DNA of 64,000 nt from Pelomonas baiyunensis (lineage in GTDB: Bacteria > Pseudomonadota > Gammaproteobacteria > Burkholderiales > Burkholderiaceae_C): assembly GCF_043555935.1 (NCBI RefSeq), contig NZ_JBIGIB010000001.1, forward strand, positions 248,001 through 312,000. The letters are read 5' to 3'. Both the position numbers and the translations under genes were made by a program. Shown piece by piece: positions 35,668-46,360 of the stretch (its first letter is position 1; every line of letters begins with the position of its first letter). Below the pieces are notes generated by a model that made no database searches, was not told where the DNA came from, and saw nothing but the letters and a program-made list of their open reading frames with translations.

Positions 35668-36444
35668 ATGACCGACGAAATCCCTGATGCCATCCCCGCC
35701 GAGCCCGTGACAGAGAAGTTGGCGCTGGGTTGGACCCACACCGCGCGCTTCCTGACCACGGCCAGCCAACTGATTCACCTGCCTGCCACCGAGCTGCCCG
35801 AGATCGCATTCGTCGGCCGCTCCAACGCCGGCAAGTCCACGGCGATCAACACGCTGGCGCAGCAAAAGCGGCTGGCGTTCGCGTCCAAGACGCCCGGCCG
35901 CACGCAACACATCAACCTGTTCGAGCTCGGCCCGAAGGACGCGGCCGACGCCTTGTTCGCCGACCTGCCTGGCTACGGCTACGCGGCCGTGGCCAAGGCC
36001 GCCAAGCTGCGCTGGCAGAAGGTGATGGCGGACTACCTGGCCGTGCGGCGCAGCCTGTCCGGCGTGGTGCTGATGGTCGATTCCCGCCTGGGCCTGACCG
36101 ACCTGGACAAGCAACTGCTCGAGTTCGTCGCCGCCCGCGTGGCTACCGGCGAGATCAAGCTGCTGGTGCTGCTGACGAAATCCGACAAGCTCAACCGCAA
36201 GGAGGCCGATGCCGCCTTGCGCGCCACGAGCGATTTCCTGGCCGGCATGACGACCGAGCATTCCGACGTCGCCGTCACTTTGTTCTCGGCGCTCAAGAAG
36301 CAGGGCGTGGGCGATGTGGCGTTGGCGCTGCACGAATGGGCGCATTCCGCGCGCCCGCTGCCGGCCATGACTGCGCTGGGCGAGATGCCCGCAGCGGACG
36401 CGCCGCCGGCAGGGTCAGCCGCCGTCCAGGTCGCTGATGAGTGA
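35668..36444 (+). CDS. engB: Ribosome biogenesis GTP-binding protein EngB/YihA
   Basis: 258 residues. GTPase motifs in order: G1 GRSNAGKST (50-58), G2 region TPGRTQ (75-80), G3 DLPGYG (99-104), G4 TKSD and G5 FSALKK. The family assists 50S ribosome assembly and is essential in many bacteria. The N-terminus has a ~25-residue extension and the C-terminus an Ala/Pro-rich tail (AADAPPAGSAAVQVADE) beyond the usual ~200 residues; the tail overlaps the convergent DUF1631 gene by 30 bp. Start at 35668 follows AGCTCTCC, without a strong ribosome site. Confidence 0.93.
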   Translation: MTDEIPDAIPAEPVTEKLALGWTHTARFLTTASQLIHLPATELPEIAFVGRSNAGKSTAINTLAQQKRLAFASKTPGRTQHINLFELGPKDAADALFADLPGYGYAAVAKAAKLRWQKVMADYLAVRRSLSGVVLMVDSRLGLTDLDKQLLEFVAARVATGEIKLLVLLTKSDKLNRKEADAALRATSDFLAGMTTEHSDVAVTLFSALKKQGVGDVALALHEWAHSARPLPAMTALGEMPAADAPPAGSAAVQVADE

Positions 36445-38451
36445 ATCCACCGCGCGCTGAACGACGCTGTCTTCTTCCTCCAGCGCGGTGATCAGGCCGT
36501 TGGCCAGCAGGGCTTCCAGGGCCCGGCGTGTGAGCGGCAACCGCTCGTCGGTGTCCCGGCCCACGAAGAGCATGAACTGGCGGCCCTCGCCGATCCAGGC
36601 CACCTGCGCGGTGTGCCACTCGGCCTGGATGAACATGTGATACCAGCGGCCGATCTGGATGCTGTCGATCCAGCGCTGCAGCGCCGCCCGGGCTTCAGGG
36701 GAGTTGTCTTCGCTGTAAAGCTGGGTCGGCACCGTGGGCAGTTCGCCGCGGTCCACATCGGCGCGCAGCCACATCGACGGAATTTGCGAGTCGCGCTCTT
36801 CCATCAAGCGGCGCACGATTTCGTCGGCAGACGGCGCGCTGCCCGGGGCGCTGGCCGGCTGCGGTGGGCGAGGGCGGCGTTCGGACGGGTCGAGCGCTGG
36901 CAGGCCGCGCAGCAGGCGGGCGTGCTGACCCATCAGTGCCGTCAGCGGCGGTTCGCGCCGGGCGTCAGACAGGTCGATGCTGTCGCAACCAGCCACCAGG
37001 CGTTCGATCAGCACGGGCAGCCGCATGCGCAGCGCTTCGCGCTCGACCATGTCGCGCGGGGTGATGAGGCTGTCCAGCACGGCGTCCACCACTTCCATCG
37101 CGCCTTGGGCTTCGCGCGAATCCCGACCGTGGCGCACCATGGCCTCCACGATCACGTCGACCCAGTTGGTTTGCAGGAAACGGTGCACCAGCGGGGCCAG
37201 CGGTGCGCCCACCACCTGGTGGTCGATCTGCTCGCGGACCAATTCCCGCCACTCGCGGCGCTGCTGTTCGCGCTCCAGCGCCGCCAGGGCCAGCGCGTTG
37301 CGCTCGCCGGCCAGGCGCGCCTGCTGGTCGACATGGCTGTCGACGCGTGCCAGCACCTGCTGGAACTGCAAGGCCGTGGGCGTCGGGCTGTCGACGAGGA
37401 ATTGGGCCTCGCCTTCCATGAATCGCAGGAATTCCACGAGCCGCGGATCGTCGGCGCGGTCGAATGCCATGCCGTGGGCCGCCACGCGGTTGAGCAGCGC
37501 CCAGGTCGGGTGGTCTTGCCGGCGCAGCAGGTTCGCGTCGCTGCGGGCCAAGCGCACAACGGCAATCTGCAGGCGCGCCAGCAGGCCCTTCATGGGCGGC
37601 AGCAGCCGGGGGTCGGCCAGGATCTGGTCGTACAGCCGGCTGAGCATGTCGGGGCCGGCGTTGCGCACGAACGGCGCGGGCGCATCGGGGTCGCGCTGCG
37701 GGGGCAGGCTGGTGAGCGCTTGCGGGCGTGAGTTGAAAACCTCCACGCGCTGCGAGAGGCTGTCCAGCGTGCCGGGGTTGCTGCTGCGGCCCAGGCCGCC
37801 GCGCCCGGTGGCCATGCGCTGGGCGTAGGTGTCCGCCTGGGGGCGGCCGTGAGACGCGACCATGTCGCCGATGTTGGCGGCGTGCAGGGTGGCGCAAGCT
37901 TGGGCGTACAGGCGATGCAGCGACTCGGCCAAGGGGCCGGCGGCCACGCGCATCAATTCGTATTGGGCCTGCCCGCCCAGGCCGCTGCTCACGAGCGCAT
38001 GCCGCAGAGCATGGGCGAACAGGGCGGGGCGCAGCGGGTTGTCGCGCTCGCGAGCGCGGGCGATGCCGCGCAGCGCAGCAAAGAAGTTGCCAATCTGGTG
38101 CAGCTCCGCACGGCTGACCTCTTCCGCCGTGTGCGTGACATGGGCCAGGGCCACGTCTTGCAAGGCTTGGTGCTCGTCGACGAGGCTCAGCCCATCGAGG
38201 CTGCCGCGCGAGACGGGGCTGCGCTGCAGCGGGTCGTCACCCCGACGGCCGGTTTGCAGCAGATCGATCAACTTGCCTTCGAAATCGGTGGCGAACCGCC
38301 CACGCACCTTGCGCCAGATTTCGCGCAGCTGGAAGTGTTGCGGTTGACTGTCCAGTTCGTCCTGCACCAGGTTCATCAACTCGCGTGCCAGCGAACCCGC
38401 CTCCGTGAGGGCGTGGTCGATCAGGTCGTGAGGATGCAAGCGAGCGGACAT
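36415..38451 (-). CDS. DUF1631 family protein
   Basis: 678 residues, mostly helical, matching the DUF1631 family of betaproteobacteria and relatives; no function is established. Recognisable parts: an N-terminal helical region (DHALTEAGSLARELMNLVQDELD), a central stretch with VVRLARSDANLLRRQDHPTWALLNRVAAHGMAFD, and a C-terminal region (SIQIGRWYHMFIQAEWHTAQVAWIGEGRQFMLFVGRD) whose strand-rich pattern recalls PilZ-like domains, a resemblance I cannot confirm. No signal peptide, so cytosolic. It overlaps engB tail to tail by 30 bp. Confidence 0.82.
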   Translation of the reverse strand: MSARLHPHDLIDHALTEAGSLARELMNLVQDELDSQPQHFQLREIWRKVRGRFATDFEGKLIDLLQTGRRGDDPLQRSPVSRGSLDGLSLVDEHQALQDVALAHVTHTAEEVSRAELHQIGNFFAALRGIARARERDNPLRPALFAHALRHALVSSGLGGQAQYELMRVAAGPLAESLHRLYAQACATLHAANIGDMVASHGRPQADTYAQRMATGRGGLGRSSNPGTLDSLSQRVEVFNSRPQALTSLPPQRDPDAPAPFVRNAGPDMLSRLYDQILADPRLLPPMKGLLARLQIAVVRLARSDANLLRRQDHPTWALLNRVAAHGMAFDRADDPRLVEFLRFMEGEAQFLVDSPTPTALQFQQVLARVDSHVDQQARLAGERNALALAALEREQQRREWRELVREQIDHQVVGAPLAPLVHRFLQTNWVDVIVEAMVRHGRDSREAQGAMEVVDAVLDSLITPRDMVEREALRMRLPVLIERLVAGCDSIDLSDARREPPLTALMGQHARLLRGLPALDPSERRPRPPQPASAPGSAPSADEIVRRLMEERDSQIPSMWLRADVDRGELPTVPTQLYSEDNSPEARAALQRWIDSIQIGRWYHMFIQAEWHTAQVAWIGEGRQFMLFVGRDTDERLPLTRRALEALLANGLITALEEEDSVVQRAVDSLISDLDGG

Positions 38452-38710
38452 GGGGCAGCAGAAATGACGTGCGTCGAATTATCTGGCGCTCAGTGGAGCG
38501 CCCCAGGCTTTCATCCCCCTGTCCAAGCACCCCCGATGCGGATGGTCAATGCCGCGAATCGGGACCTTTTCACGGTTTTTGAGGATGGGTGTGTGGCGAC
38601 GCTTCGTGTGCGTGCAGGCCTCTGTTGCCGGGCGGCTGCAGGGTGGCGACACGGACTTGGGCGCGCGATGCGGATGCGCGCGCTGGGCCCTTGAGGCCGC
38701 TGACCCCATG
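38452..38710. other. Intergenic stretch, no gene seen
   Basis: Between the DUF1631 start (minus strand) and the groEL terminator I see no credible coding region or RNA gene. The part near 38452-38520 must carry the DUF1631 promoter, but no clear -35/-10 pair stands out. Short GC-rich repeats such as GCGCGCGATGCGGATGCGCGCGC (38662-38684 area) are present without an assigned role. Confidence 0.5.
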
Positions 38711-38736
38711 AAAAAGGGCCGCATTGCTGCGGCCCT
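38711..38736 (-). terminator. Intrinsic terminator of groESL
   Basis: On the minus strand GGGCCGC-AGCAAT-GCGGCCC is followed by five T residues, 35 bp after the groEL stop codon. A typical intrinsic terminator. Confidence 0.92.
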
Positions 38737-38771
38737 TGATGCTTGAGCGAGGTGTGCTCAGGCGGCGGACA

Positions 38772-40421
<1,650 letters not shown>

Positions 40422-40519
40422 TTGAATCTCCAAATGCTTAAATTGGGGTCAGAGATGAATGCTCTGATTCGGTGAGGGGCAGAGCGCGCGCGACGCGCAG
40501 CGGTCGGCCCCGCAAAGCT

Positions 40520-40810
40520 TTACTTCTGGACGACGGCGAAGAGGTCTTCTTCGCGCATGACCAGCAGTTCTTCGCCGTCGACCTTGACGGTCTGGCCCGA
40601 GTACTTGCCGAACAGCACGCGGTCGCCCACGGCCACGTTCAGGGCCACGAAATCGCCCTTGTCGTTGCGCTTGCCCGGGCCAACGGCCAGGACTTCGCCT
40701 TGGTCAGGCTTCTCGGCGGCGTTGTCGGGGATGACGATGCCGGAGGCCGTCTTGGTTTCTTGCTCCAGGCGGCGAACGATCACGCGATCGTGCAGGGGGC
40801 GCAGCTTCAT
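40520..40810 (-). CDS. groES: Co-chaperonin GroES (Hsp10)
   Basis: 96 residues, full length. Family motifs: KLRPLHDRVIVRRLEQE at the start, the mobile loop (TKTASGIVIPDNAAEKPDQGEVLAVGPG) and the DRVLFGKYSGQTVKVDGEELLVMREEDLFAV end. It caps GroEL in the folding cycle. First gene of the groES-groEL operon, 93 bp downstream of CIRCE. A ribosome site (aaggagat) lies just before its ATG. Confidence 0.98.
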   Translation of the reverse strand: MKLRPLHDRVIVRRLEQETKTASGIVIPDNAAEKPDQGEVLAVGPGKRNDKGDFVALNVAVGDRVLFGKYSGQTVKVDGEELLVMREEDLFAVVQK

Positions 40811-40903
40811 GGAATCTCCTTGTGTGTTGGAACAGAACCGGCCGCCGAGCCCGAAGGCGGCGGCTTACCGAAACTTGGGACCGCAAGCTGCGGCCCGATT
40901 TCG

Positions 40904-40930
40904 TTAGCACTCAAGAGTGTTGAGTGCTAG
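40904..40930 (-). promoter_or_regulatory. CIRCE operator (HrcA site)
   Basis: TTAGCACTC (40904-40912), a 9-bp spacer and GAGTGCTAG (40922-40930) match the CIRCE element with one mismatch. HrcA binds it to repress groESL at normal temperature. It lies between the promoter and groES. Confidence 0.97.
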
Positions 40931-40939
40931 CAGCGACTG

Positions 40940-40967
40940 ATTATAGGGACGGAGTTTTGCGATTCAA
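40940..40967 (-). promoter_or_regulatory. groESL promoter (sigma-70, with sigma-32-like overlap)
   Basis: On the minus strand TTGAAT, a 16-bp spacer and TATAAT precede CIRCE. The same stretch reads CTTGAATC followed 13 bases on by CCCTATAA, close to a sigma-32 heat-shock promoter, so both factors may read it. Transcription would start just upstream of or within CIRCE, giving HrcA repression. Confidence 0.8.
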
Positions 40968-41034
40968 GGGGCGGCAAGGGTGACCGGATCGCCGAGCGCC
41001 GACGTCTTTTGGAGGGCTGGCTACACTGCCGCCG

Positions 41035-41952
41035 GTGGAAACCAAGTGGCTTGAAGACTTTGTGAGCCTGGCGGAGACGCGCAGCTTCTCGCGGTCCGCC
41101 CAGTTGCGCCATGTGACGCAGCCGGCCTTTTCGCGCCGCATCCAGGCGCTGGAGGCGTGGGCGGGTGTGGATCTGGTGGATCGCTCGTCGTACCCGACCC
41201 GGCTGACCGCCGCAGGCGCCACCTTGCTGGCCCAGGCGGTGGAGTTGCTCGGCAACCTGCAGGCGACGCGCAACATGCTGCGCAGCCACCAGGCGGCTGA
41301 CCAGGACATGATCGAGTTCGCCGTGCCGCACTCGCTGGCGTTCTCGTTCTTCCCGCACTGGCTGATGGGCCTGCGCCGCGGCTTCGGGGCCATCAAGTGC
41401 CGGCTCAACGCCGCCAATGTGCACGACGCCATGCTGCAGCTCAGCGAGGGCAACTGCGACCTGCTGCTGGTCTATCACCACGCCAGCCAACCCTTGCAAC
41501 TGGACCCGGAGCGCTACCAGATGGCGTCGCTGGGCCACGAAACCCTGGCGCCCTACGCCAAGGCCGATGCCCATGGCGACCCGCTGTTCCGCCTGCCGGG
41601 GCGGCCGGGGCAGAAGATTCCGTTCCTCAGTTATGCCGCGGGGGCCTACCTGGGCCGGCTGGTGGAGTTGATCGTCAAGGACGCTGACTGCGCGCTCAAC
41701 CTGGACGCGATTTATGAAACCGACATGGCCGAGGGCCTGAAGGCCATGGCGCTGGAAGGCCACGGCTTTGCGTTCCTGCCGGCCAGTTCGGTGCAAAAGG
41801 AACTGGCGAGCGGACGCTTGGTGCCGGCGGCGGCTGCCGGCCAGTTCAGTGTGAGCATGGAACTGCGCATCTACCGCGAGCGGCCCGAGCTTTCGCGCCG
41901 CCAGAAGCCTGCCTCCTTGGCTTTGTGGGACTATCTGACGTCCGGCGCATGA
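41035..41952 (+). CDS. LysR family transcriptional regulator
   Basis: 305 residues from a GTG at 41035. N-terminal helix-turn-helix (WLEDFVSLAETRSFSRSAQLRHVTQPAFSRRIQALEAWAGVDLVDRS) and a LysR substrate-binding region (about 90-300). Effector and targets unknown; it is divergent from groES and followed 108 bp later by gltI on the same strand. Control of the glt importer is possible by position only. It resembles YjiE/QseD-type LysR proteins in its GFAFLPASSVQKEL region, a weak hint of oxidant response. Confidence 0.85.
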   Translation: METKWLEDFVSLAETRSFSRSAQLRHVTQPAFSRRIQALEAWAGVDLVDRSSYPTRLTAAGATLLAQAVELLGNLQATRNMLRSHQAADQDMIEFAVPHSLAFSFFPHWLMGLRRGFGAIKCRLNAANVHDAMLQLSEGNCDLLLVYHHASQPLQLDPERYQMASLGHETLAPYAKADAHGDPLFRLPGRPGQKIPFLSYAAGAYLGRLVELIVKDADCALNLDAIYETDMAEGLKAMALEGHGFAFLPASSVQKELASGRLVPAAAAGQFSVSMELRIYRERPELSRRQKPASLALWDYLTSGA

Positions 41953-42060
41953 CCCCATCCGCCCTGTGCATGGATCGTGTAAACCCGGATTCGGTCTGAG
42001 TTCTTGGCGTGGTCTCCTCACGCTTGTTATCGATAAACACTTCCTGTTGTTGGAGTTTTC

Positions 42061-42948
42061 ATGAAGAAAGTTCTGCTCGTTGCTGCCCTGTTGGCTGGTG
42101 TGTCCGCCGCCCAAGCGGACGACACGCTGAAAAAGATCAAGGACAGCGGCGCCATCACCATGGGGGTGCGCGAGTCCTCGGGCCTGTCCTACACCATCGG
42201 TGACGGCAAGTACGTGGGCTACCACATCGACGTGTGCGAGCGCGTCATCGCCGACCTGCGCAAGCAACTGGGCGGCAAGATCGACGTCAAGTATCAGCCG
42301 GTCACCTCGGCCAACCGCATCCCGCTGACGGTCAATGGCACGGTGGACCTGGAGTGCGGCTCCACCACGAACAACGCCGCCCGTCAGAAGGATGTCGCCT
42401 TCGCCGTGACAACCTACGTGGAAGAAGTGCGCATCGCCGTGAAGGCCAACTCCGGCATCACGTCGATCAACCAGCTCAACGGCAAGACCGTGGCCACCAC
42501 CACCGGCACCACCTCGGTGCAGACGCTGCGCAAGCACGAGCGCGCCACGGGCGTGGACTTCAAGGAAGTGTTCGGCAAGGACCACGCCGACAGCTTCCTG
42601 CTGCTGGACTCCGGCCGTGCCGACGCCTTCGTGATGGACGGCTCCATCCTGGCCAAGAACATCGCCACCTCCAAGGCCCCGGCCGACTTCAAGATCGTCG
42701 GTGAAGTGCTGAGCGTCGAGCCCATCGCCATCATGATGCGCAAGGACGACCCCGCCTTCAAGAAGGCCGTGGACGACAGCATCAAGGCCATGATGAAGTC
42801 GGGCGAACTGGCCAAGCTGTACGACAAGTGGTTCATGCAGCCCATCCCGCCGACGAACACCAAGATCGGTCTGCCGCTGTCTGCGGCCACCAAGGACGCC
42901 TGGGCCAACCCGAACGACAAGCCGATGGAAGACTACGCGAAGAAGTGA
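42061..42948 (+). CDS. gltI: Glutamate/aspartate ABC transporter, periplasmic binding protein
   Basis: 295 residues, signal peptide 1-20 (VLLVAALLAGVSAAQA). GltI-type family 3 binding protein: DDTLKKIKDSGAITMGVRESSGLSYT, LECGSTTNNAARQKDVAF, and DGSILAKNIATSK. It delivers dicarboxylic amino acids to the GltJ/GltK permeases. A palindrome TTATCGATAA (about 42028-42037) precedes it. A long intergenic repeat and a hairpin follow, before gltJ, an arrangement that usually lets the binding protein be made in excess over the membrane parts. Confidence 0.92.
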   Translation: MKKVLLVAALLAGVSAAQADDTLKKIKDSGAITMGVRESSGLSYTIGDGKYVGYHIDVCERVIADLRKQLGGKIDVKYQPVTSANRIPLTVNGTVDLECGSTTNNAARQKDVAFAVTTYVEEVRIAVKANSGITSINQLNGKTVATTTGTTSVQTLRKHERATGVDFKEVFGKDHADSFLLLDSGRADAFVMDGSILAKNIATSKAPADFKIVGEVLSVEPIAIMMRKDDPAFKKAVDDSIKAMMKSGELAKLYDKWFMQPIPPTNTKIGLPLSAATKDAWANPNDKPMEDYAKK

Positions 42949-42978
42949 GCCCCTGGCCCCGGCTCACGGCGCTGGACG

Positions 42979-43085
42979 CGCGTGAGTCGGGTCGGCCCCC
43001 CGAGGGGGCGGCGATGCTCACGGGGCTGGCCCCGTTCGCACATCGCCAGCGCGGGCCGGCTTGGGGCGGCCCGGCGCTCGGCCCG
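42979..43085 (+). repeat. Dispersed GC-rich intergenic repeat, copy 2
   Basis: Same repeat as at 5596-5697, here on the plus strand and 30 bp after the gltI stop codon. Shared blocks in order: GAGTCGGGTCG, CCCCCCGAGGGG, GGCGATGCTCACGG, CACATCG, GGGCCGGCTTGGGG, CGGCCCGGCGCTCGGCCCG. The stem CGGGGC/GCCCCG sits between the CGATG and CATCG arms. Position in the 3' region of an operon's binding-protein gene resembles REP-type elements that protect mRNA. Confidence 0.75.
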
Positions 43086-43109
43086 TGATCGACGGGCTCA
43101 CAGGGTGCC

Positions 43110-43134
43110 AAAGCGGGTGCATGGCACCCGCTTT
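43110..43134 (+). terminator. Hairpin between gltI and gltJ
   Basis: AAAGCGGGTG-CATGG-CACCCGCTTT is a perfect 10-bp stem followed by GCTTTA, a weak T-tract. It may act as a partial terminator or mRNA stabiliser lowering expression of gltJKL relative to gltI. Confidence 0.6.
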
Positions 43135-43163
43135 GCTTTAGGGAAGAGGCTTGAGGAGAAGCC

Positions 43164-43907
43164 ATGAGTTGGGATTGGCAGTTTTACTGCAACGACACCG
43201 CCACGGGTGAAGCCGTGGCCGGGTGTTTCGGCCCTGGGGGCAAGGAGCAGACCTATCTGCAATGGATGCTGAACGCGTGGGGCTGGACGCTGAGCGTGTC
43301 GCTGCTGGCGCTGGTGCTGGCGCTGGTGGTGGGCTCGCTGATCGGCATTGCGCGCACCGCGCCGAACAAGGGCCTGGCGCGTTTCGGCGAGGCCTGGACG
43401 GAGCTGTTCCGCAACATCCCGCTGCTGGTGCAGGTGTTCCTTTGGTATCACGTGCTGCCCGCGCTGATCCCGTCGCTGCGCGACGCGCTGTCGCCCACCG
43501 TGTTGGTGGTGTGCGCTTTGGGCTTCTTCACCAGTGCCCGCATTGGCGAGCAGGTGAAGGCCGGCATCAACACCTTGCCGCGCGGCCAGCGTTATGCCGG
43601 CCTCGCGATGGGTATGACGCTGCCGCAGACCTACCGCTTCGTGCTGCTGCCCATGGCCTACCGCATCGTCATTCCGCCGCTGACGAGCGAGAGCATGAAC
43701 ATCGTCAAGAACTCGGCCGTGGCGTTCGCGGTCAGCATTCCGGAGCTTGCGCAGTTCGCGCAGCAGGCGTCGGAGGAAACCTCGCACTTCGAGGAAATCT
43801 TCATCCCCGTCACGCTGCTGTACTTCATCTCGGCGTTCGCGATCAACCGCATCGCCAAGGTCATTGAAGCCCGTGTGCGCATCCCCGGCCAGGCAGGGGG
43901 CAAGTGA
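43164..43907 (+). CDS. gltJ: Glutamate/aspartate ABC transporter permease GltJ
   Basis: 247 residues with about five membrane segments. Permease family HisMQ signature EAA region: SARIGEQVKAGINTLPRGQRYAGLAMGMTLPQTYRFVLLPMAYRIVIPPLTSE. The GltJ-type long N-terminus begins MSWDWQFYCNDTATGEAVAGCFG. It forms the channel with GltK and couples to GltL. The start follows gaggagaagcc. gltK begins at the stop codon. Confidence 0.93.
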   Translation: MSWDWQFYCNDTATGEAVAGCFGPGGKEQTYLQWMLNAWGWTLSVSLLALVLALVVGSLIGIARTAPNKGLARFGEAWTELFRNIPLLVQVFLWYHVLPALIPSLRDALSPTVLVVCALGFFTSARIGEQVKAGINTLPRGQRYAGLAMGMTLPQTYRFVLLPMAYRIVIPPLTSESMNIVKNSAVAFAVSIPELAQFAQQASEETSHFEEIFIPVTLLYFISAFAINRIAKVIEARVRIPGQAGGK

Positions 43908-44572
43908 TGCTGAACCTTGACTATTCCTTCCTGAACTGGGCGGTCATCCAGAGCTTTGTTGCCAAGGGCTTCTGGTTCTCGATCCAGCTGACGCTGGTGG
44001 CCATGATCGGCGGCATCGTGCTGGGCACGTTGCTGGCCATGATGCGGCTGTCCAGCCACAAGTGGCTGTCGGTGCCTGCGGCGGTCTATGTCGACACGCT
44101 GCGCTCCATCCCGCTGGTGATGGTGATCCTGTGGTTCTTCCTGCTGATTCCGAAGTTGCTGGGGCCGCTGGGTGGGCAGATGTCCGCCCTGATCACGTTC
44201 ACGTTGTTCGAGGCGACCTACTACTCCGAGATCATGCGGGCCGGCATCCAGTCGGTGTCCAAGGGGCAGGTCAACGCCGGCTATGCGCTGGGCATGACCT
44301 ACAGCCAAAGCATGAAGCTGGTGGTGCTGCCGCAGGCCTTCCGCAACATGCTGCCGGTGCTTCTGACGCAGACCATCATCCTGTTCCAGGACACGTCCCT
44401 TGTGTACGCGGTCGGCGAGTACGACCTGCTCAAGGGCTTCGAGGTGGCGGGCAAGAACTTCAACCGCCCGGTGGAAACCTACCTCGTCGCTGCCGTCGTG
44501 TATTTCGTCATCTGCTACGGCCTGTCCACGTTGGTCCGCCGCCTGCAGAAGAAGATCGCCATCATTCGCTGA
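43907..44572 (+). CDS. gltK: Glutamate/aspartate ABC transporter permease GltK
   Basis: 221 residues; the ATG at 43907 overlaps the gltJ stop (TGATG); a GTG at 43904 is an alternative adding one residue. HisMQ-family EAA loop: TYYSEIMRAGIQSVSKGQVNAGYALGMTYSQSMKLVVLPQAFRNMLPVLLTQ. About five membrane segments. It pairs with GltJ and shares the GltL ATPase. Start of gltL follows 14 bp after the stop. Confidence 0.92.
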   Translation: MLNLDYSFLNWAVIQSFVAKGFWFSIQLTLVAMIGGIVLGTLLAMMRLSSHKWLSVPAAVYVDTLRSIPLVMVILWFFLLIPKLLGPLGGQMSALITFTLFEATYYSEIMRAGIQSVSKGQVNAGYALGMTYSQSMKLVVLPQAFRNMLPVLLTQTIILFQDTSLVYAVGEYDLLKGFEVAGKNFNRPVETYLVAAVVYFVICYGLSTLVRRLQKKIAIIR

Positions 44573-44586
44573 GTCGAGTCATCCCC

Positions 44587-45321
<735 letters not shown>

Positions 45322-45390
45322 GCGATCCGCATCCACGCCGTCTGGCGCCAAAGCGCCCCGCCGGCGTGTCGAAGCACTTGCGACGAAACC

Positions 45391-45415
45391 GGGCCCGCCA
45401 CCAGCGGGCCCTTTT
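45391..45415 (+). terminator. Intrinsic terminator of glt operon
   Basis: GGGCCCGC-CACCA-GCGGGCCC followed by TTTT, 70 bp after the gltL stop codon. A typical intrinsic terminator; it also separates the convergent gene at 45420-46295. Confidence 0.88.
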
Positions 45416-45419
45416 CATT

Positions 45420-46295
45420 TCAGGGCTCGATGGCGGCCCCCACCACGGCGCCCGCGCCGATTGAGCCGATGCGTGTCGCGCGGCCCGTGGCCAGATCGAC
45501 CCGGTACCACACGGCGCTGCCCGTGGTGCTGATGGCCGCATAGGCGGTGTTGGAAAGGTCTGAAATGTCCAGCGTTGCATGCTGGAAGGGGCCGATGCCC
45601 AGCGACCCGACCGTGAACAGGCGCCCGGTGTTGGGCGAGATCACCGGCTGCACGCCTTCCTTGCTGCCCTGGTGCGCCAGCACGCCCAGGCGGCCGTCCA
45701 GCACGTAGTTGGTGGTGATCTTCTCGTTGTCCTTGTTGTAGGTGTAGCCCGCTGCCACCACGCCGGGCGTCTTGCCGGCATTCACGTCCGACGCGTCGTA
45801 GGCCAGCCGGCCGTCGAGTTGCACGCCGGGTTGGCTAGGGTCGCTGTCGACGATGGCGCCGGTGTCTGGGTGCAGGCGCAGGTTGTCGCCCGCATCGTTG
45901 ACGACGCGGATTCGGTCCACCGTGGGGTTGAAGTCGACCCCCCATTCGGTGGCGCCGGGGCTGGGCAATGCGTTGGGCGTGCCCACGGTGCTGGCGGTGG
46001 CCGTGCGGGTGTCGATGCGGTAGAGCTGGCCGCTGGCGCCCAGCCCGTACAGCTGGCCCTTGGCCACGCGGTAGTCCACGCCCAGCAGCCGGTCGCCGGG
46101 CAGCAGGCCGGTCAGCGGGCGGGAGCTCAGCGTCTTCTGCGGCTGGCCCGCGTTGAAGCTGACGAGCTGGTTCCCCGGCGTCACGGCCTGGATGGTCTCC
46201 TTGGCCAGGGGGCCCAGCGGCCCCGGGGGCGCGGAGGCGCACGCTGCGAGCAAGGTGGTGGCCAGGGAAAGCAGGGCAAGGGCAGGGCGGCGCAT
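45420..46295 (-). CDS. DUF4394 lipoprotein
   Basis: 291 residues. Lipobox LLAACAS gives a predicted lipidated Cys19. The rest matches the DUF4394 beta-propeller-like family (DYRVAKGQLYGLGASGQLYRIDTRTATAS, GVDFNPTVDRIRVVNDAGDNLRLHPDTGAI, DGRLAYDASDVNAGKTPGVVAAGYTYN), which is widespread, exported and of unknown role. It is convergent with gltL. No partner gene is evident next to it. Confidence 0.85.
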   Translation of the reverse strand: MRRPALALLSLATTLLAACASAPPGPLGPLAKETIQAVTPGNQLVSFNAGQPQKTLSSRPLTGLLPGDRLLGVDYRVAKGQLYGLGASGQLYRIDTRTATASTVGTPNALPSPGATEWGVDFNPTVDRIRVVNDAGDNLRLHPDTGAIVDSDPSQPGVQLDGRLAYDASDVNAGKTPGVVAAGYTYNKDNEKITTNYVLDGRLGVLAHQGSKEGVQPVISPNTGRLFTVGSLGIGPFQHATLDISDLSNTAYAAISTTGSAVWYRVDLATGRATRIGSIGAGAVVGAAIEP

Positions 46296-46360
46296 GAGGT
46301 GTTGGAGGCTGTCTTGCCCCCATTCTTGCCATCACGGCCACCCGGCGTCATGTCAGGAAG

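Noticed and set aside
41035..41952. LysR at 41035 as proven regulator of the glt operon
   Set aside because: Only position supports it; no shared operator or known glt-type LysR motif was seen.
42013..42040. sigma-70 promoter before gltI (TTGGCG...TTATCG)
   Set aside because: The -10 box matches only half of the consensus; the palindrome TTATCGATAA is noted instead.
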